Shown in pieces: positions 54,632 through 63,584 of a DNA stretch of 64,000 nucleotides (positions are counted from its first letter, which is position 1; each line of letters starts with the position of its first letter). The DNA comes from an uncultured Kiloniellaceae bacterium (lineage in GTDB: Bacteria > Pseudomonadota > Alphaproteobacteria > Kiloniellales > Kiloniellaceae): positions 186,001-250,000 of the forward strand of contig CANMQP010000007.1 in NCBI GenBank assembly GCA_947500035.1, in the 5' to 3' direction. Below the pieces are notes generated by a model. It was not told the DNA's origin. It was given only the letters and a program-made list of their open reading frames with translations, and did no database searches. A program made the translations under genes and the position numbers.

Positions 54632-57600
54632 ATGATGATGTTTCGCAAGCTCAGATCACTTGCACCCGCCGCGCTGGCTGCAACGCTGATGGTGCAGCCG
54701 CTCTCTGCTGAGAATCCACAGTCCCAACGCAGCGCAGTCATCGAGAAACTCTTGCAACTACAACAAGACGAGGTCAGTGCCGCGCTGCGCTCTGACCTCG
54801 AAAGGCTGCGGGCCATCTTGGCGCACCTGTCGAACACCATCGAGCGCAACGACACCCGCACAGCCGAGCGCGCCATGCGCCACGTCACCTCCGTTTTAAC
54901 CGAGCTGCGGATGCCAGCCAGCGAAAAGGCCCTGGTCTTCGCGACACTCGATTGCCTAAACACCGCGCTCGAGAAAGGGCAAAAATTTCAACCCTGCTAC
55001 ACGCTGCACCATGCCAGTCTTCGCAAGCTCGAAACGCTCAACGCGACGCAGACCGCGCAGGCGGTTGTCGCGCTCAGCAACCGGAAGAACATCGTGGCAG
55101 ACCCGCTCAGCCTCTCCACTGTCCTACCACCCACGCCCGGCGCGTTAACGAAGAACAAGGCTGAAAAGAGGTCCAGCTACGCGATCTCCTTCTTTGGCCA
55201 GTCAGTCGACGTGGAACTCGGCCGGCTATTCGCGCTGCTCGCGCGCCACGATCCGGACCTCTTGCGTCCCATTCCGATCGATCGGGGTTTCCAGCACGTC
55301 AAATGCCTCAACGGTCCCTTCCCAGCCTTTGTTGGCCCCTATGCCGACGGCGCGGCCGTGCGCTACCAGAACATCATGGTGCAATCCGCCGTTCCCGACG
55401 AGACCGGGAATGGCTACGCGCTCCGCTTCGGCATCCTGCAGAGCCAGCTCGCCGACAAGATTGCGAGGGCTGGCGGCGGCTACCCCGAATCGCTGGCTGA
55501 GTACACGTCGGAACAGGCGTTCAACCTCGTCCGTGCCGAGTTTAACGCGCGTTTCGGGCTGCAGGAGCCCTTCAGCGACGATCCGGCGGTGGCCGCGCTA
55601 ATGACGCTTTGGGTGGTTCAACAGACCAAATTCGAGAACATTCTGTCGGGCTATCTGGAGCGCAAGGTTACAGGTACCGATATCGGTCCGGCACTGGCCA
55701 AGACCGGACTTAGAGGCCAGGCGCTCTGGCAGGCAATCTATCGAAGCGCGGGGCACCACCTGCATTGCTCTGACGCGGACAAGGTCCTCGAAGCTTATGG
55801 GCTCACCTATCGCCGCGGCCACTATGCCACGGCTCGTGCCATCCTGACCCGGCTGAGTGATGCGGTAGGCTACCAGGCGGTGCCCAGTCTCAAAGTCACA
55901 ACAGTCGAGCGCCAGTTCATCGAGGACAAGAAACCCAAATGCGCAGCCTTCGGCCCTGTCGAGATCCGTTATTCCGGCGACAATGCCAACGCCTGCCATC
56001 TCGGCGAGATCGACCTCGGCAACGGCCAAAGCCAATTCCTTGTTCTAGGCGGCGGTGCGCGTGTGGAATTCTTCGTGACCCCCGCCGAGCGTGAGCGGCT
56101 GGCGGGTTACATGCGCTTGATCGAAAAGAAAGACCGCCAGGGAGACATTTTGCGATGGGCGGCCGAGGGCGCGGTCGGCCTGGACCTGCAGACCATGGGC
56201 TCGAGCGTGGCGCTGACGTCGTGGGACAACAACTGGGAAAAGCTGCCCTGCGTGTTGGGTATGTCCTACTATCTCGACCCCTCCGACACCGAACAGATGG
56301 TCGAGCATTTCAAGGACTACCGGCGGAACTTCTATCCAGTGACGGGCCGCTCGCTGAGCGGCGAAAACTGGCAGCTCTACATGATCGACGAGTTCAACGG
56401 CTACCGGCGCCCTGATTTTGCTGAGAAATTGCTGCCACTGGCTAAGCGCCTAGCGGGCGCGCTCGCCACCCTGCAGGACGTGAAGGAAGAGAAAGTTCCG
56501 GCGCTCAAGATCGGCTCGATAGCGCCCGAGATCGATCTCGGTTTCGGTAGAGACGACGCCACGAAAGACACCGTACCCGCGCTGGACGAGGTCAAGCCGG
56601 ATCTCGAACTGCTCTGCGAGATAGTCGAACGTCAGCTGTTCGACATCAAGGGCGCGCGGAACGTGTCGCACGGTGCCTTCCTCGAAAGCCTTCTCTTCGG
56701 CGCCACTAGTTCGCTGGCCGATGTCGAGGGGCTGGGCTTGCTCAACGACAAAGGGTCCCTCACCCCGGAATTTATTTTAAACCACTACACGGCCTTTGCG
56801 GCACACAAACGCATCGACGAGCTGGCCACCCATGTGACCAATATTCGCATCGCGCTGGAAAAGGCCGCCAGCACCGTCAGCGGGAACGGTCCAATTGCCG
56901 TGGTCAATATTAGTATGGGCCGCTCCTACGCCGACCAGGGCGGCTCAGTCCGCGACGTGGCAAAAACGGCCGTGCGCGACCTCAAGACCAATTTCCTGAC
57001 CGGGGACAAGGCGCTCTTCGTACTGGCCGCTGGCCAGCCCACGGTAGACCCGAACGCCGTGCGCGACGCCCGCGATCTCGAGGCGCTCGAAGGCCGGAAG
57101 TTGGTTCGCGCCAAGGACCTCAAAAAGCTCTCTATCAGCCACACCGATTGCTCGTTCTTCCCCGCCTGTTTAAGTGGCTACAAGAACGTCATCACAGTGG
57201 GTGCGGTAAAGCAGAGTCCCTCGGGCTTCGGCAAGCCGATCTTGATGCCGTGGTCCAATTACGGCTCGGCGGTTACGGTGGCCGCGCCGGGCCAGGGGGT
57301 GCTAGGCAACGATCTTGCCTACCTGCCCGATGACAATCCAAACGTGAAGCTTAAGACTCTGCCCTTCTCCAGTCTGCGTGACGGCACATCGATCGCGACT
57401 GTCTTCGTCACCGCGCTGGCGGCCAAGATTGCGGCCGAGAATATCGAGATGACCCCCGCCGAGATTAAGATGCGGCTGACATCGACCGTGCGCCCCTATA
57501 TTTCAAGCGATGGGCGCGAGGAGCTTCTGCGCGGTGACGAGGGGCAGATCTTTGCCGGGGTGATCGACCCCAAGGCGGCGCTGCGCGACCCTTCCAAGTA

Positions 57601-58030
57601 CCACGTGACCTACCGCACGCCCCGCCCCGACGGCCGCCTCACGGTCGAATACGACATAGTCCAGCGGGTTAGGTCAGAGAATGCCACCGAAAAGCGCCCG
57701 CTCTGGCTCTTTAACAGCACTAGCACTTCCGAAAGCGAAAAGCTGACCTGCGCCTGGAAGCGGCTGTTGCGGCTGCATTTCGACGACGAGACCGACGAGA
57801 AGGACGAAACTTGGTTCCGCCCCATCCCACGCGGCGCAATGGTATGCGAGACCGGCAAATCTGTCGGTGATGTCGTCGTCGGCGCGGGCTCCTTCGGGAC
57901 CACGGACGTCAAGCAGAACACCTGCCTCGTGCACGACACATGTTTCGAGGCGCTCTCTGCGGAGACTGGCGGCTGGGTGTCGCTGAAGATCGCCGAGATC
58001 CGCGACATATACTTCCCCAGTAGTCCATGA
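54632..58030 (+). CDS. large exported subtilase-like (S8) protein
   Basis: An exported protein of 1132 residues. ATG 54632 is chosen: it follows AAGGAGG by six bases, and the signal peptide runs to about residue 26 (VQPLSAENP). Residues 30-600 match no known domain. A subtilase-like region spans about 600-1000: probable Asp635 (PEIDLGF), His680 (VSHGAF), VVNISMG, NVITVGA and Ser920 in DGTSIAT. The oxyanion site, normally AAGN, reads AAGQ (Gln802), so activity may be altered or absent. The C-terminus has several Cys. The stop overlaps the next gene by ATGA. Confidence 0.75.
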   Translation: MMMFRKLRSLAPAALAATLMVQPLSAENPQSQRSAVIEKLLQLQQDEVSAALRSDLERLRAILAHLSNTIERNDTRTAERAMRHVTSVLTELRMPASEKALVFATLDCLNTALEKGQKFQPCYTLHHASLRKLETLNATQTAQAVVALSNRKNIVADPLSLSTVLPPTPGALTKNKAEKRSSYAISFFGQSVDVELGRLFALLARHDPDLLRPIPIDRGFQHVKCLNGPFPAFVGPYADGAAVRYQNIMVQSAVPDETGNGYALRFGILQSQLADKIARAGGGYPESLAEYTSEQAFNLVRAEFNARFGLQEPFSDDPAVAALMTLWVVQQTKFENILSGYLERKVTGTDIGPALAKTGLRGQALWQAIYRSAGHHLHCSDADKVLEAYGLTYRRGHYATARAILTRLSDAVGYQAVPSLKVTTVERQFIEDKKPKCAAFGPVEIRYSGDNANACHLGEIDLGNGQSQFLVLGGGARVEFFVTPAERERLAGYMRLIEKKDRQGDILRWAAEGAVGLDLQTMGSSVALTSWDNNWEKLPCVLGMSYYLDPSDTEQMVEHFKDYRRNFYPVTGRSLSGENWQLYMIDEFNGYRRPDFAEKLLPLAKRLAGALATLQDVKEEKVPALKIGSIAPEIDLGFGRDDATKDTVPALDEVKPDLELLCEIVERQLFDIKGARNVSHGAFLESLLFGATSSLADVEGLGLLNDKGSLTPEFILNHYTAFAAHKRIDELATHVTNIRIALEKAASTVSGNGPIAVVNISMGRSYADQGGSVRDVAKTAVRDLKTNFLTGDKALFVLAAGQPTVDPNAVRDARDLEALEGRKLVRAKDLKKLSISHTDCSFFPACLSGYKNVITVGAVKQSPSGFGKPILMPWSNYGSAVTVAAPGQGVLGNDLAYLPDDNPNVKLKTLPFSSLRDGTSIATVFVTALAAKIAAENIEMTPAEIKMRLTSTVRPYISSDGREELLRGDEGQIFAGVIDPKAALRDPSKYHVTYRTPRPDGRLTVEYDIVQRVRSENATEKRPLWLFNSTSTSESEKLTCAWKRLLRLHFDDETDEKDETWFRPIPRGAMVCETGKSVGDVVVGAGSFGTTDVKQNTCLVHDTCFEALSAETGGWVSLKIAEIRDIYFPSSP

Positions 58031-59211
58031 GACAGGCCGCACCGATAACCGCGTTGGCGCTCGCCCTGCTGGCCACACCGCTGGCAGCCGACGCGCTCTT
58101 GGAGGCCAACGCGCTGCGCGAACGGGTGGCTGAGGCGCAGCCCGAGCCGCCGGTCCTCCGCGGCGGGCTGCAATTCCTGCACGTGAACCCGCCGCCGCAG
58201 GCCAAGGGCGGCACATGGCGGCTCTGGGTCCACGCGCCTGACATCGACTCACCTCTGGTGCTTCACGATGTCACCGACAGTCGCGAGATCGCTCGTATCT
58301 CCAACGACGCGGCCCGCCGCGGGGCTTGGAGCCCCGACCTGCCCCCTCGTCAGGTCTATATCAGTGCCCTGGAGAGACAACGGCTCGAGGTGAAACTCCT
58401 TTCCTGGTCCGAGGTCACCGTTGACACGCAGACACCGGTGGGAGAGCTCAACCTTACCGAGGTGCTTCCCGACGCGCTGCCGCTGCGGCTCAAGCGACAC
58501 ATACCGGGCGTGGGTCTGCTGCGGCTGCTAAAGACACGGCTTGCGGACGCCGCGCAGGGCGCCCCGCCCGAGTTCATCTATTGCACCACCTTCCTTGTGA
58601 GCGCGCATCATGCCGTGACCGCCGGCCATTGCGTCGACATAGGGCTGGACGACCGCATGGCCGATATCAGGTTGGCCTATGTCGCCACCCTCACTGAAGA
58701 GGAAAGCACACAGCACAGCGTCTCGTTGCATGCCTCTTCCGAGGAGTACGACCTCGCAATCCTGACGTTGGACCCGCCCGCTTCCGGCCATGCCGTGCTC
58801 GACCTCGCCGTGCAGGACGCGGAGCCGCGCACAGAGGCGATAATCCTTCAACATTTCTCTGCCAAGCCCCTGTCGATCTCGGACGATGCCGACTGCGTCG
58901 TGCTTGACGCTCTGTATGACGGCCCCAGCGTCTGGGACCCCGTGACGCAACAGGGCTACAGCGAGAAGGACGCACAGTTCGCCCATGGCTGTGACACCAC
59001 GAGTACCAGCAGCGGAAGCCCTGTGATCGACCGCGGGACCTACCAGCTTGTGGGCATGCACCAGCAGGGCTACCGAGACGGCGACACGGCGCATAACCGT
59101 GCCTTGCGCGTGAGCCGCATCCGGGCGTTCCTCGCGCATAGCGGGGTAATCGGGCTCGACGCCGCCGGGGACACCCCCTTCACAGATACAGGAAAGGACG
59201 CCACCCCATGA
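58027..59211 (+). CDS. exported trypsin-fold (S1) serine protease
   Basis: A 394-residue protein with a signal peptide (residues about 1-21, ATPLAADA). The C-terminal S1 domain carries His201 in TAGHCVD, Asp242 in EEYDLAIL and Ser329 in TSTSSGSPV, a full catalytic triad of the GluV8/trypsin type. The N-terminal 150 residues are unassigned. It overlaps the subtilase-like gene before and the small peptide gene after, both by ATGA, so all three are made together and exported. Confidence 0.85.
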   Translation: MRQAAPITALALALLATPLAADALLEANALRERVAEAQPEPPVLRGGLQFLHVNPPPQAKGGTWRLWVHAPDIDSPLVLHDVTDSREIARISNDAARRGAWSPDLPPRQVYISALERQRLEVKLLSWSEVTVDTQTPVGELNLTEVLPDALPLRLKRHIPGVGLLRLLKTRLADAAQGAPPEFIYCTTFLVSAHHAVTAGHCVDIGLDDRMADIRLAYVATLTEEESTQHSVSLHASSEEYDLAILTLDPPASGHAVLDLAVQDAEPRTEAIILQHFSAKPLSISDDADCVVLDALYDGPSVWDPVTQQGYSEKDAQFAHGCDTTSTSSGSPVIDRGTYQLVGMHQQGYRDGDTAHNRALRVSRIRAFLAHSGVIGLDAAGDTPFTDTGKDATP

Positions 59212-59396
59212 CATCCGCAGTTCAGCTCAACCCACCCCTTGCCGCGCTCGCGGCGATCACCCTGATAGCCGGGTCTCTCTCCACCACTTCTCCCGGCCCG
59301 GGCGCGACCCCGCTGCTCTCTCCGAGCACCGAACAGATCGCTCAATCTTGCCCTCAGGGCTATCGACCCTGCTCGGCCGGCTGTTGCCCCGCATGA
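59208..59396 (+). CDS. exported cysteine-rich small peptide
   Basis: A 62-residue protein with a hydrophobic stretch (residues 10-24) and a Pro/Ser-rich middle that would act as signal and leader. The last 15 residues hold four cysteines in the pattern C-x6-C-x3-CC (Cys48, 55, 59, 60). It lies in a tight operon with ATGA overlaps on both sides, which strongly supports translation. It could be a disulphide-bonded effector, signal or ligand processed by the operon's proteases. No homologue recognised. Confidence 0.6.
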   Translation: MTSAVQLNPPLAALAAITLIAGSLSTTSPGPGATPLLSPSTEQIAQSCPQGYRPCSAGCCPA

Positions 59397-60250
59397 CGCG
59401 TCGCGCCGCAGGGCCGCTTTGCGGCCTGGTCCTCGCGCTTGGCTACCACTTGCCCGCGGAGGCCTCAAATGACGTGCTGCGCCTAGGCATGCGTGCGGAT
59501 GCTCCGCCCTTTTCGTCGCGCGTCGAAGCCGCCTCCGCGGGCGCGGAATTCGACGCGGCCTATTCCGGGTTTTCAGTGTCACTCTGCCGCGCGGTGGTGG
59601 AACGGATGAAACGGGATGCGCCCGACCTCCGGGTCGAGGCGATACCCGTCACGGCGCAGACCCGCTTTCCCAAACAGTCCCGGCAGGACCCGACCTGGGA
59701 CCTGCTCTGCGATCCGACTTCAGTCACCGTGTCGCGGCTCGACTGGTGCAGCTTTTCCTTTCCCTTCTTCGTCACCGGCATAGCCTACGTGACTCATGAC
59801 AGCGCCACGAACCCCGAAGACCTCGGTGGACAGCAGGTTGCACTGGTGGGCAAGACGACTGCGGATACCGGACTCAAAACCGAATGGAGCCTCCAATACG
59901 GCACTCTGCCGGAGTTCGTCGTAAAAGATAACTACGAAGAGGCGGTACTGGCGCTGAAAGAGGGCAAGGTCAAGGCGGTCTTTGGCGACCAGGTATTGTT
60001 GCAGGACGCGCTGGAGACGGCTTCCATGTCAGTAGCGTACAACATGTCGAGCGACGTGCTCTCGATTGAGCTCTACAGTTTCTGCGTCGATCCCGCGCGG
60101 CCTGATGTGCTGGCCGACGTGAACGCCACACTCGCCGATCTCTACCGCAGCGGCAAAATCATCGAGCTGCTCGCAGAAAGCTTTGACGGGCGCGGCGCAA
60201 ACCGACTCTTGTCCACCCTCTACCGCCTCCACGCTGTGCCGGAGAGATAG
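59393..60250 (+). CDS. family 3 solute-binding-like protein
   Basis: A 285-residue exported protein: signal peptide MTRRAAGPLCGLVLALGYH to about EASN, then an SBP_bac_3-type two-lobed fold (DVLRLGMRADAPPFSS, GFSVSLCRAVVERM, WCSFSFPFFVTGIAYVT, KVKAVFGDQVLLQDAL). ATG 59393 is chosen as it overlaps the small peptide stop by ATGA. No ABC permease or ATPase is nearby, so it may bind a ligand for sensing rather than uptake. Last gene of the protease operon. Confidence 0.85.
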   Translation: MTRRAAGPLCGLVLALGYHLPAEASNDVLRLGMRADAPPFSSRVEAASAGAEFDAAYSGFSVSLCRAVVERMKRDAPDLRVEAIPVTAQTRFPKQSRQDPTWDLLCDPTSVTVSRLDWCSFSFPFFVTGIAYVTHDSATNPEDLGGQQVALVGKTTADTGLKTEWSLQYGTLPEFVVKDNYEEAVLALKEGKVKAVFGDQVLLQDALETASMSVAYNMSSDVLSIELYSFCVDPARPDVLADVNATLADLYRSGKIIELLAESFDGRGANRLLSTLYRLHAVPER

Positions 60251-60791
60251 GCCACGGACAGGCAGCGGCCTACTTGAAGTGGCATTAGCCCATTGGCTGA
60301 TTTGTCCTGCGGTGCGGACTTTCGCTTATACGTCGGGTTTGCGAGCGCCTCAAATTCCCGAGTAAGCGTCCATCATCTCGAAGAGTGACAGAGTTAGTAG
60401 GCGACTGTTCGTGAAACGCTGAGACGAACTGTTTCTACGTTTCGGATTGTTCCAAAGTTACTGCAAGCAGGGGGGTGAAACGGGGGGCGGCACGCCCCCT
60501 TCCTGAGGAGCGCGAGCGACGAAGGCAAGGGCGTTGTGCAACAACGCATACCTTGCGCGTGGTCTTAAGCTGTGAAGATTCTGTGCAACATTCTCCAGTG
60601 TTATATTCAAGGCGCGATGTGTGACATAGCGCGCAGCGGTGAATAGCAGCGCCACAGGAGTATGTCCTACAAAGTTCGATTGCCAACCAGAACAGTCAAT
60701 AATGTTTCACCGCCGGACCCTAACCCGGCTTTATCATTCCGTGATCTTCTCTAATGTCTGTGCTTCTGAGACGATGGCGCCAGTTGGTTAG
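60251..60791. other. gap after the protease operon with hairpins
   Basis: About 540 bases. At 60525-60556 a nested hairpin has an outer GCAAGG/CCTTGC and an inner GCGTTG/CAACGC stem. Nearby a GGGG/CCCC stem lies at about 60482-60499. Minus-strand frames cover 60458-60686, but none has a start with a ribosome site. It may be a decayed repeat or insertion-sequence end; no gene is called. Confidence 0.4.
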
Positions 60792-61004
60792 TCACTTGAG
60801 TCCAGCCAACGCCTGCAATTCCCCGATAAATCGCTCCATCTGCTCCTGCGACAGGGACGTACCGTAGTACCCGTCGCAAAGCTCAACGAACTGATAGCCG
60901 TGTTCGGTTTTCGTGATCTGAATAACCTTCGCTGCTTCAAGGGAACCAATGATCGAATCCCGTTCTTCCTCAAGAATTTCATCGTGCAAATCTTCATAGG
61001 ACAT
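60792..61004 (-). CDS. small hypothetical protein
   Basis: A 70-residue acidic protein, MSYEDLHDEILEEERDSI at the start, then GSLEAAKVIQI and ELCDGYYGTSLSQEQMERF. ATG 61004 is chosen; the frame is open to 61133, but the upstream part is unlike a protein. No recognised family; the size and composition are typical of small plasmid- or island-borne genes. Confidence 0.5.
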   Translation of the reverse strand: MSYEDLHDEILEEERDSIIGSLEAAKVIQITKTEHGYQFVELCDGYYGTSLSQEQMERFIGELQALAGLK

Positions 61005-61180
61005 TATTTTCGGCCTTTCGCTGTGAACTCTCAATAACACACTTGAAGCGAGTTTAGCCGGATTGCCCGGCAAGAACCCAACGAGCCGCCGCCAACAGAC
61101 GTACTGTCCACAGAAATCTCGCGTGCGGCGCAAAAAGGCAGTCTTGCCCGTGTACTACAAACCCGATCGCAGCATTACCG

Positions 61181-61215
61181 TAAAACAAAAAAGGCCGCCC
61201 CTTTCGGAACGGCCT
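61181..61215 (-). terminator. intrinsic terminator, minus strand
   Basis: AGGCCG/CGGCCT around a 12-base loop is followed on the minus strand by TTTTTTGTTTT. It lies 40 bases after the stop of the frameshifted gene at 61256 and would end its transcript. Confidence 0.7.
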
Positions 61216-61255
61216 CTACGCAGTGATGCAGATGTTTGGGTGAAGAGGACTCCAG

Positions 61256-61629
61256 CTATCGCACCTGCGGTTCTTCCGCGCAGGGGCTGGCGGGTCTGTA
61301 CGGGTGTCCCATGTGCCGCATAACGGTGTCGGCGGTGACGGTGGCTAAAACCCTGCCAGCGGTAGTTTCGACCTGAGCCTTGAAATCTTCGCTCAATGTG
61401 CGGTCACATTTGGTTTCAATCACCTCCCGGTCTTCGGCGGTGAGATTTCTAGCCTTTCTGAGATGATCCCTCCTGCGTGAAGCGGCTGTATCGCCCGCTG
61501 CACCTCGGCGTAAGTTGGCGGGCGCTGTGGCTGATCCGCCGCCAATATGCAGGCAAAAGCGTCAGAAACGGAAGATTCCTCATCGTACCACGCAACAAAC
61601 GGCGTTTTTTCAATGGCTTGCTCATTGTG
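61256..61629 (-). pseudogene. frameshifted small gene
   Basis: On the minus strand one frame reads protein-like from 61629 (EQAIEKTPFVAWYDEESS, then RPPTYAEVQRAIQPLHAGG) and ends at a stop near 61425; another frame gives a protein-like second half (NLTAEDREVIETKCD, EDFKAQVETTAGRVLATVT) to a stop at 61256. The switch lies near 61440-61480. No start codon serves the first half. The terminator just downstream supports former gene status. Function unknown. Confidence 0.35.
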
Positions 61630-61730
61630 TTAACAAAATCCTAACCAATACAGCCTATAATTGTTCACATGATGTTAGATATGTGTATTTTGGTGCAAAG
61701 GTTTATTTCGGCTTGTTGGGTGGTACCGGA

Positions 61731-62462
61731 ATGGGGGCGCTTATGACGCCCGGTGAATTTTCAGACAAAACGGACCAAAAGTTCATTGCCAGGCTTCAAA
61801 ACGCCAAGGTCAACGCCGAGGACTTTGACCGTTCACAACGGGCTGCCGCGGGTCTGGAAACCGGGGACGGCTCCAACCACAATCATAAGGGCAGCGACAG
61901 GAGACTTTACGCTAAGGGGCGTAAAGGTGGTTCAGCCATCAGCGCCCTTGATCTGGCCTTGCAGGATCAGGAATACGCTGCGCTCTATCAAGATGTATCG
62001 GTCTTACTCAGCAACATCGAAACCGCTACAGAAGCGGCTTTGGAGAGGGCGCAGAAGGCACTTGACGATGTGACGAAGAATGCCGCGCGCTTGCCCGATG
62101 GTCGCGCGGTCTTCAAAGACAAGGACGGCAACGTTTGGACCGAAGACGGCAAGAGGGTCGATCCTAAAACTACGGCTGGCATTGTCTGGCCGGACGGCGC
62201 GCCAACGCGCGAAGAATATTTGGAACGCAGGCGAGCGCTTGAAGAGCTGCGCCGCTATCAAGTCGATGTCATCGGCAAGGCGCGGGACCGCATGAATGAT
62301 CCTGACGACCCACTATCGAAAGACGAGTTAAAGCGGATTCAAAAAATGCTTGAAGAGACAAATCCGGCAGTAGGCAGGCGTGAAGTCGCACCCGACACAG
62401 AACCGGAACCTGCTAACGTGAAAACCGCGTCGCATGAGATAGAGGTTTTCAAGTTCGATTAG
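61731..62462 (+). CDS. hypothetical protein of the island
   Basis: A protein of about 243 residues: a charged N-terminus (TPGEFSDKTDQKFIARLQNA), a coiled-coil-like middle, the repeated-looking motif DGRAVFKDKDGNVWTEDG, and a Glu/Arg-rich helical end. No membrane or signal segment. The start may be ATG 61731 or ATG 61743; the frame is open back to 61515 without conserved sequence. I do not recognise the family. Confidence 0.55.
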   Translation: MGALMTPGEFSDKTDQKFIARLQNAKVNAEDFDRSQRAAAGLETGDGSNHNHKGSDRRLYAKGRKGGSAISALDLALQDQEYAALYQDVSVLLSNIETATEAALERAQKALDDVTKNAARLPDGRAVFKDKDGNVWTEDGKRVDPKTTAGIVWPDGAPTREEYLERRRALEELRRYQVDVIGKARDRMNDPDDPLSKDELKRIQKMLEETNPAVGRREVAPDTEPEPANVKTASHEIEVFKFD

Positions 62463-62466
62463 CGCT

Positions 62467-62841
62467 TCAGGGCCTTGCACTCTTAAAGCTGCCGCAATGC
62501 TTTTGGATCACCCCCAATATGATGCCGCGCGGATGGTATGAGGGGTTTTTATCCATCACATCACGGATAAACGTATTGGCGGCGTGTTCGTCCCCGAAAT
62601 ACCAATCATCAATGCATGTAGCTTGTGTTTTGTTGCTCTGTGCCGCGATCAAGCTCGCCATGCCCACAGATGTACGAATGTAGAAATCTTGGCTGTCTCT
62701 TTTCCACGTCAGGAACTCCGATGATTTGAAGATTTCGGCGCGCAGCGCGTGAGGATGAAACGCTAAGCCTGCGCTGATCAAAGCAGCAACAACAGCCCAC
62801 TGTGTGACGTTTCGAAAGGTTGCACGGAGCGGTCTCGACAT
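62467..62841 (-). CDS. small exported protein
   Basis: A 124-residue protein with a signal peptide (WAVVAALISAGLAF to about HALRAEIF). The mature part has two Cys residues (ATCIDDWYF and QKHCGSF), a likely disulphide, and the segment DVMDKNPSYHPRGIILGVI, which recalls the Rap1a/Tai-like periplasmic fold, though the match is weak. It is convergent with the gene at 61731 and follows the PEP-CTERM gene by about 90 bases on the same strand. Confidence 0.6.
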   Translation of the reverse strand: MSRPLRATFRNVTQWAVVAALISAGLAFHPHALRAEIFKSSEFLTWKRDSQDFYIRTSVGMASLIAAQSNKTQATCIDDWYFGDEHAANTFIRDVMDKNPSYHPRGIILGVIQKHCGSFKSARP

Positions 62842-62930
62842 ATTTTGCTCCTGAGGAAATGTTCTATGTGAAGAGAAGACACCGCCCGAGAAATCCGGGC
62901 GGCTCGAAGTTTTAGAAGGTCGTTCGATGT

Positions 62931-63584
62931 TCAGGCCGCCCGGCGCCTGCGCTTTGCCACGGCCAGCCCCACAAGACCAAGGCCAAGCATGGCAAGGCTC
63001 TGTGGCTCGGGAATTGGCGATGCGTCGATTTCCTCAACCCTCAGAGCGATATTGTAATCGGCTGTATATTCGCCGACGCCCAGACCTGAACGGCCAAAGA
63101 TGTTTGCAGAGATCAGGTTGGGGGATGTGAACTCCAGCGCAAGAGGTCCAAAACCACCAGCTGGTGAGATGCCATGTAACGCACTGCCTCCCGGAACCCC
63201 AATAAAGTTATCAATGCCCGCGGCTGGAATGGCACTTGATGAAAAGCTAATCAGCGCCGGACCTGTCACGTTCATCACGCGGACAAAGACTTCAACGATG
63301 GCAAAGCCTGTTGGAAGTGTGAACAAGATGGAGTCTTGCGTATCCACCCCCGAGAAACTGCAATCGATCAGCAAGCCACGATCAACGCACTCTCCTGTAA
63401 GCGAGCCGGATACCGAGTTTAGACCTGTACTCAAAGTGCCGATGTTATCGCTCCCCAAAGACAGGGAATTGGAAAAGTCTATCGTTTCCTGAACGATCAA
63501 TCCGGCATGGGCCGGTAATGGCGCAAAGGCAAAAGCGCTAAGCACCAAGGCCGCCGCCGCAGCCCTGAACCTATCAAATGTCAT
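62931..63584 (-). CDS. PEP-CTERM sorting-signal protein
   Basis: A 217-residue exported protein: signal peptide to about LPAHA, a beta-rich middle that looks like other PEP-CTERM substrates, and the C-terminal tripartite signal IPEPQSLAMLGLGLVGLAV-ending in KRRRRAA. Such proteins are sorted by exosortase to the cell surface or matrix; no exosortase gene is in the window. ATG 63584 is chosen; the frame is open nine codons further. Confidence 0.8.
   Translation of the reverse strand: MTFDRFRAAAAALVLSAFAFAPLPAHAGLIVQETIDFSNSLSLGSDNIGTLSTGLNSVSGSLTGECVDRGLLIDCSFSGVDTQDSILFTLPTGFAIVEVFVRVMNVTGPALISFSSSAIPAAGIDNFIGVPGGSALHGISPAGGFGPLALEFTSPNLISANIFGRSGLGVGEYTADYNIALRVEEIDASPIPEPQSLAMLGLGLVGLAVAKRRRRAA

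Larger units (their letters stand above)
61005..61730. other. gap with a decayed gene and its terminator
   Basis: Apart from the terminator (61181-61215) and the frameshifted minus-strand gene (61256-61629), the right part (61630-61730) is AT-rich and holds a TATAAT at 61656-61661 with no well-placed -35. That is the likely promoter zone for the plus-strand gene starting near 61731. Confidence 0.45.

Noticed and set aside
60662-60754. 30-residue frame after GGAG
   Set aside because: The GGAG is only one base from the ATG, too close to serve as a ribosome site, and the peptide is not protein-like.
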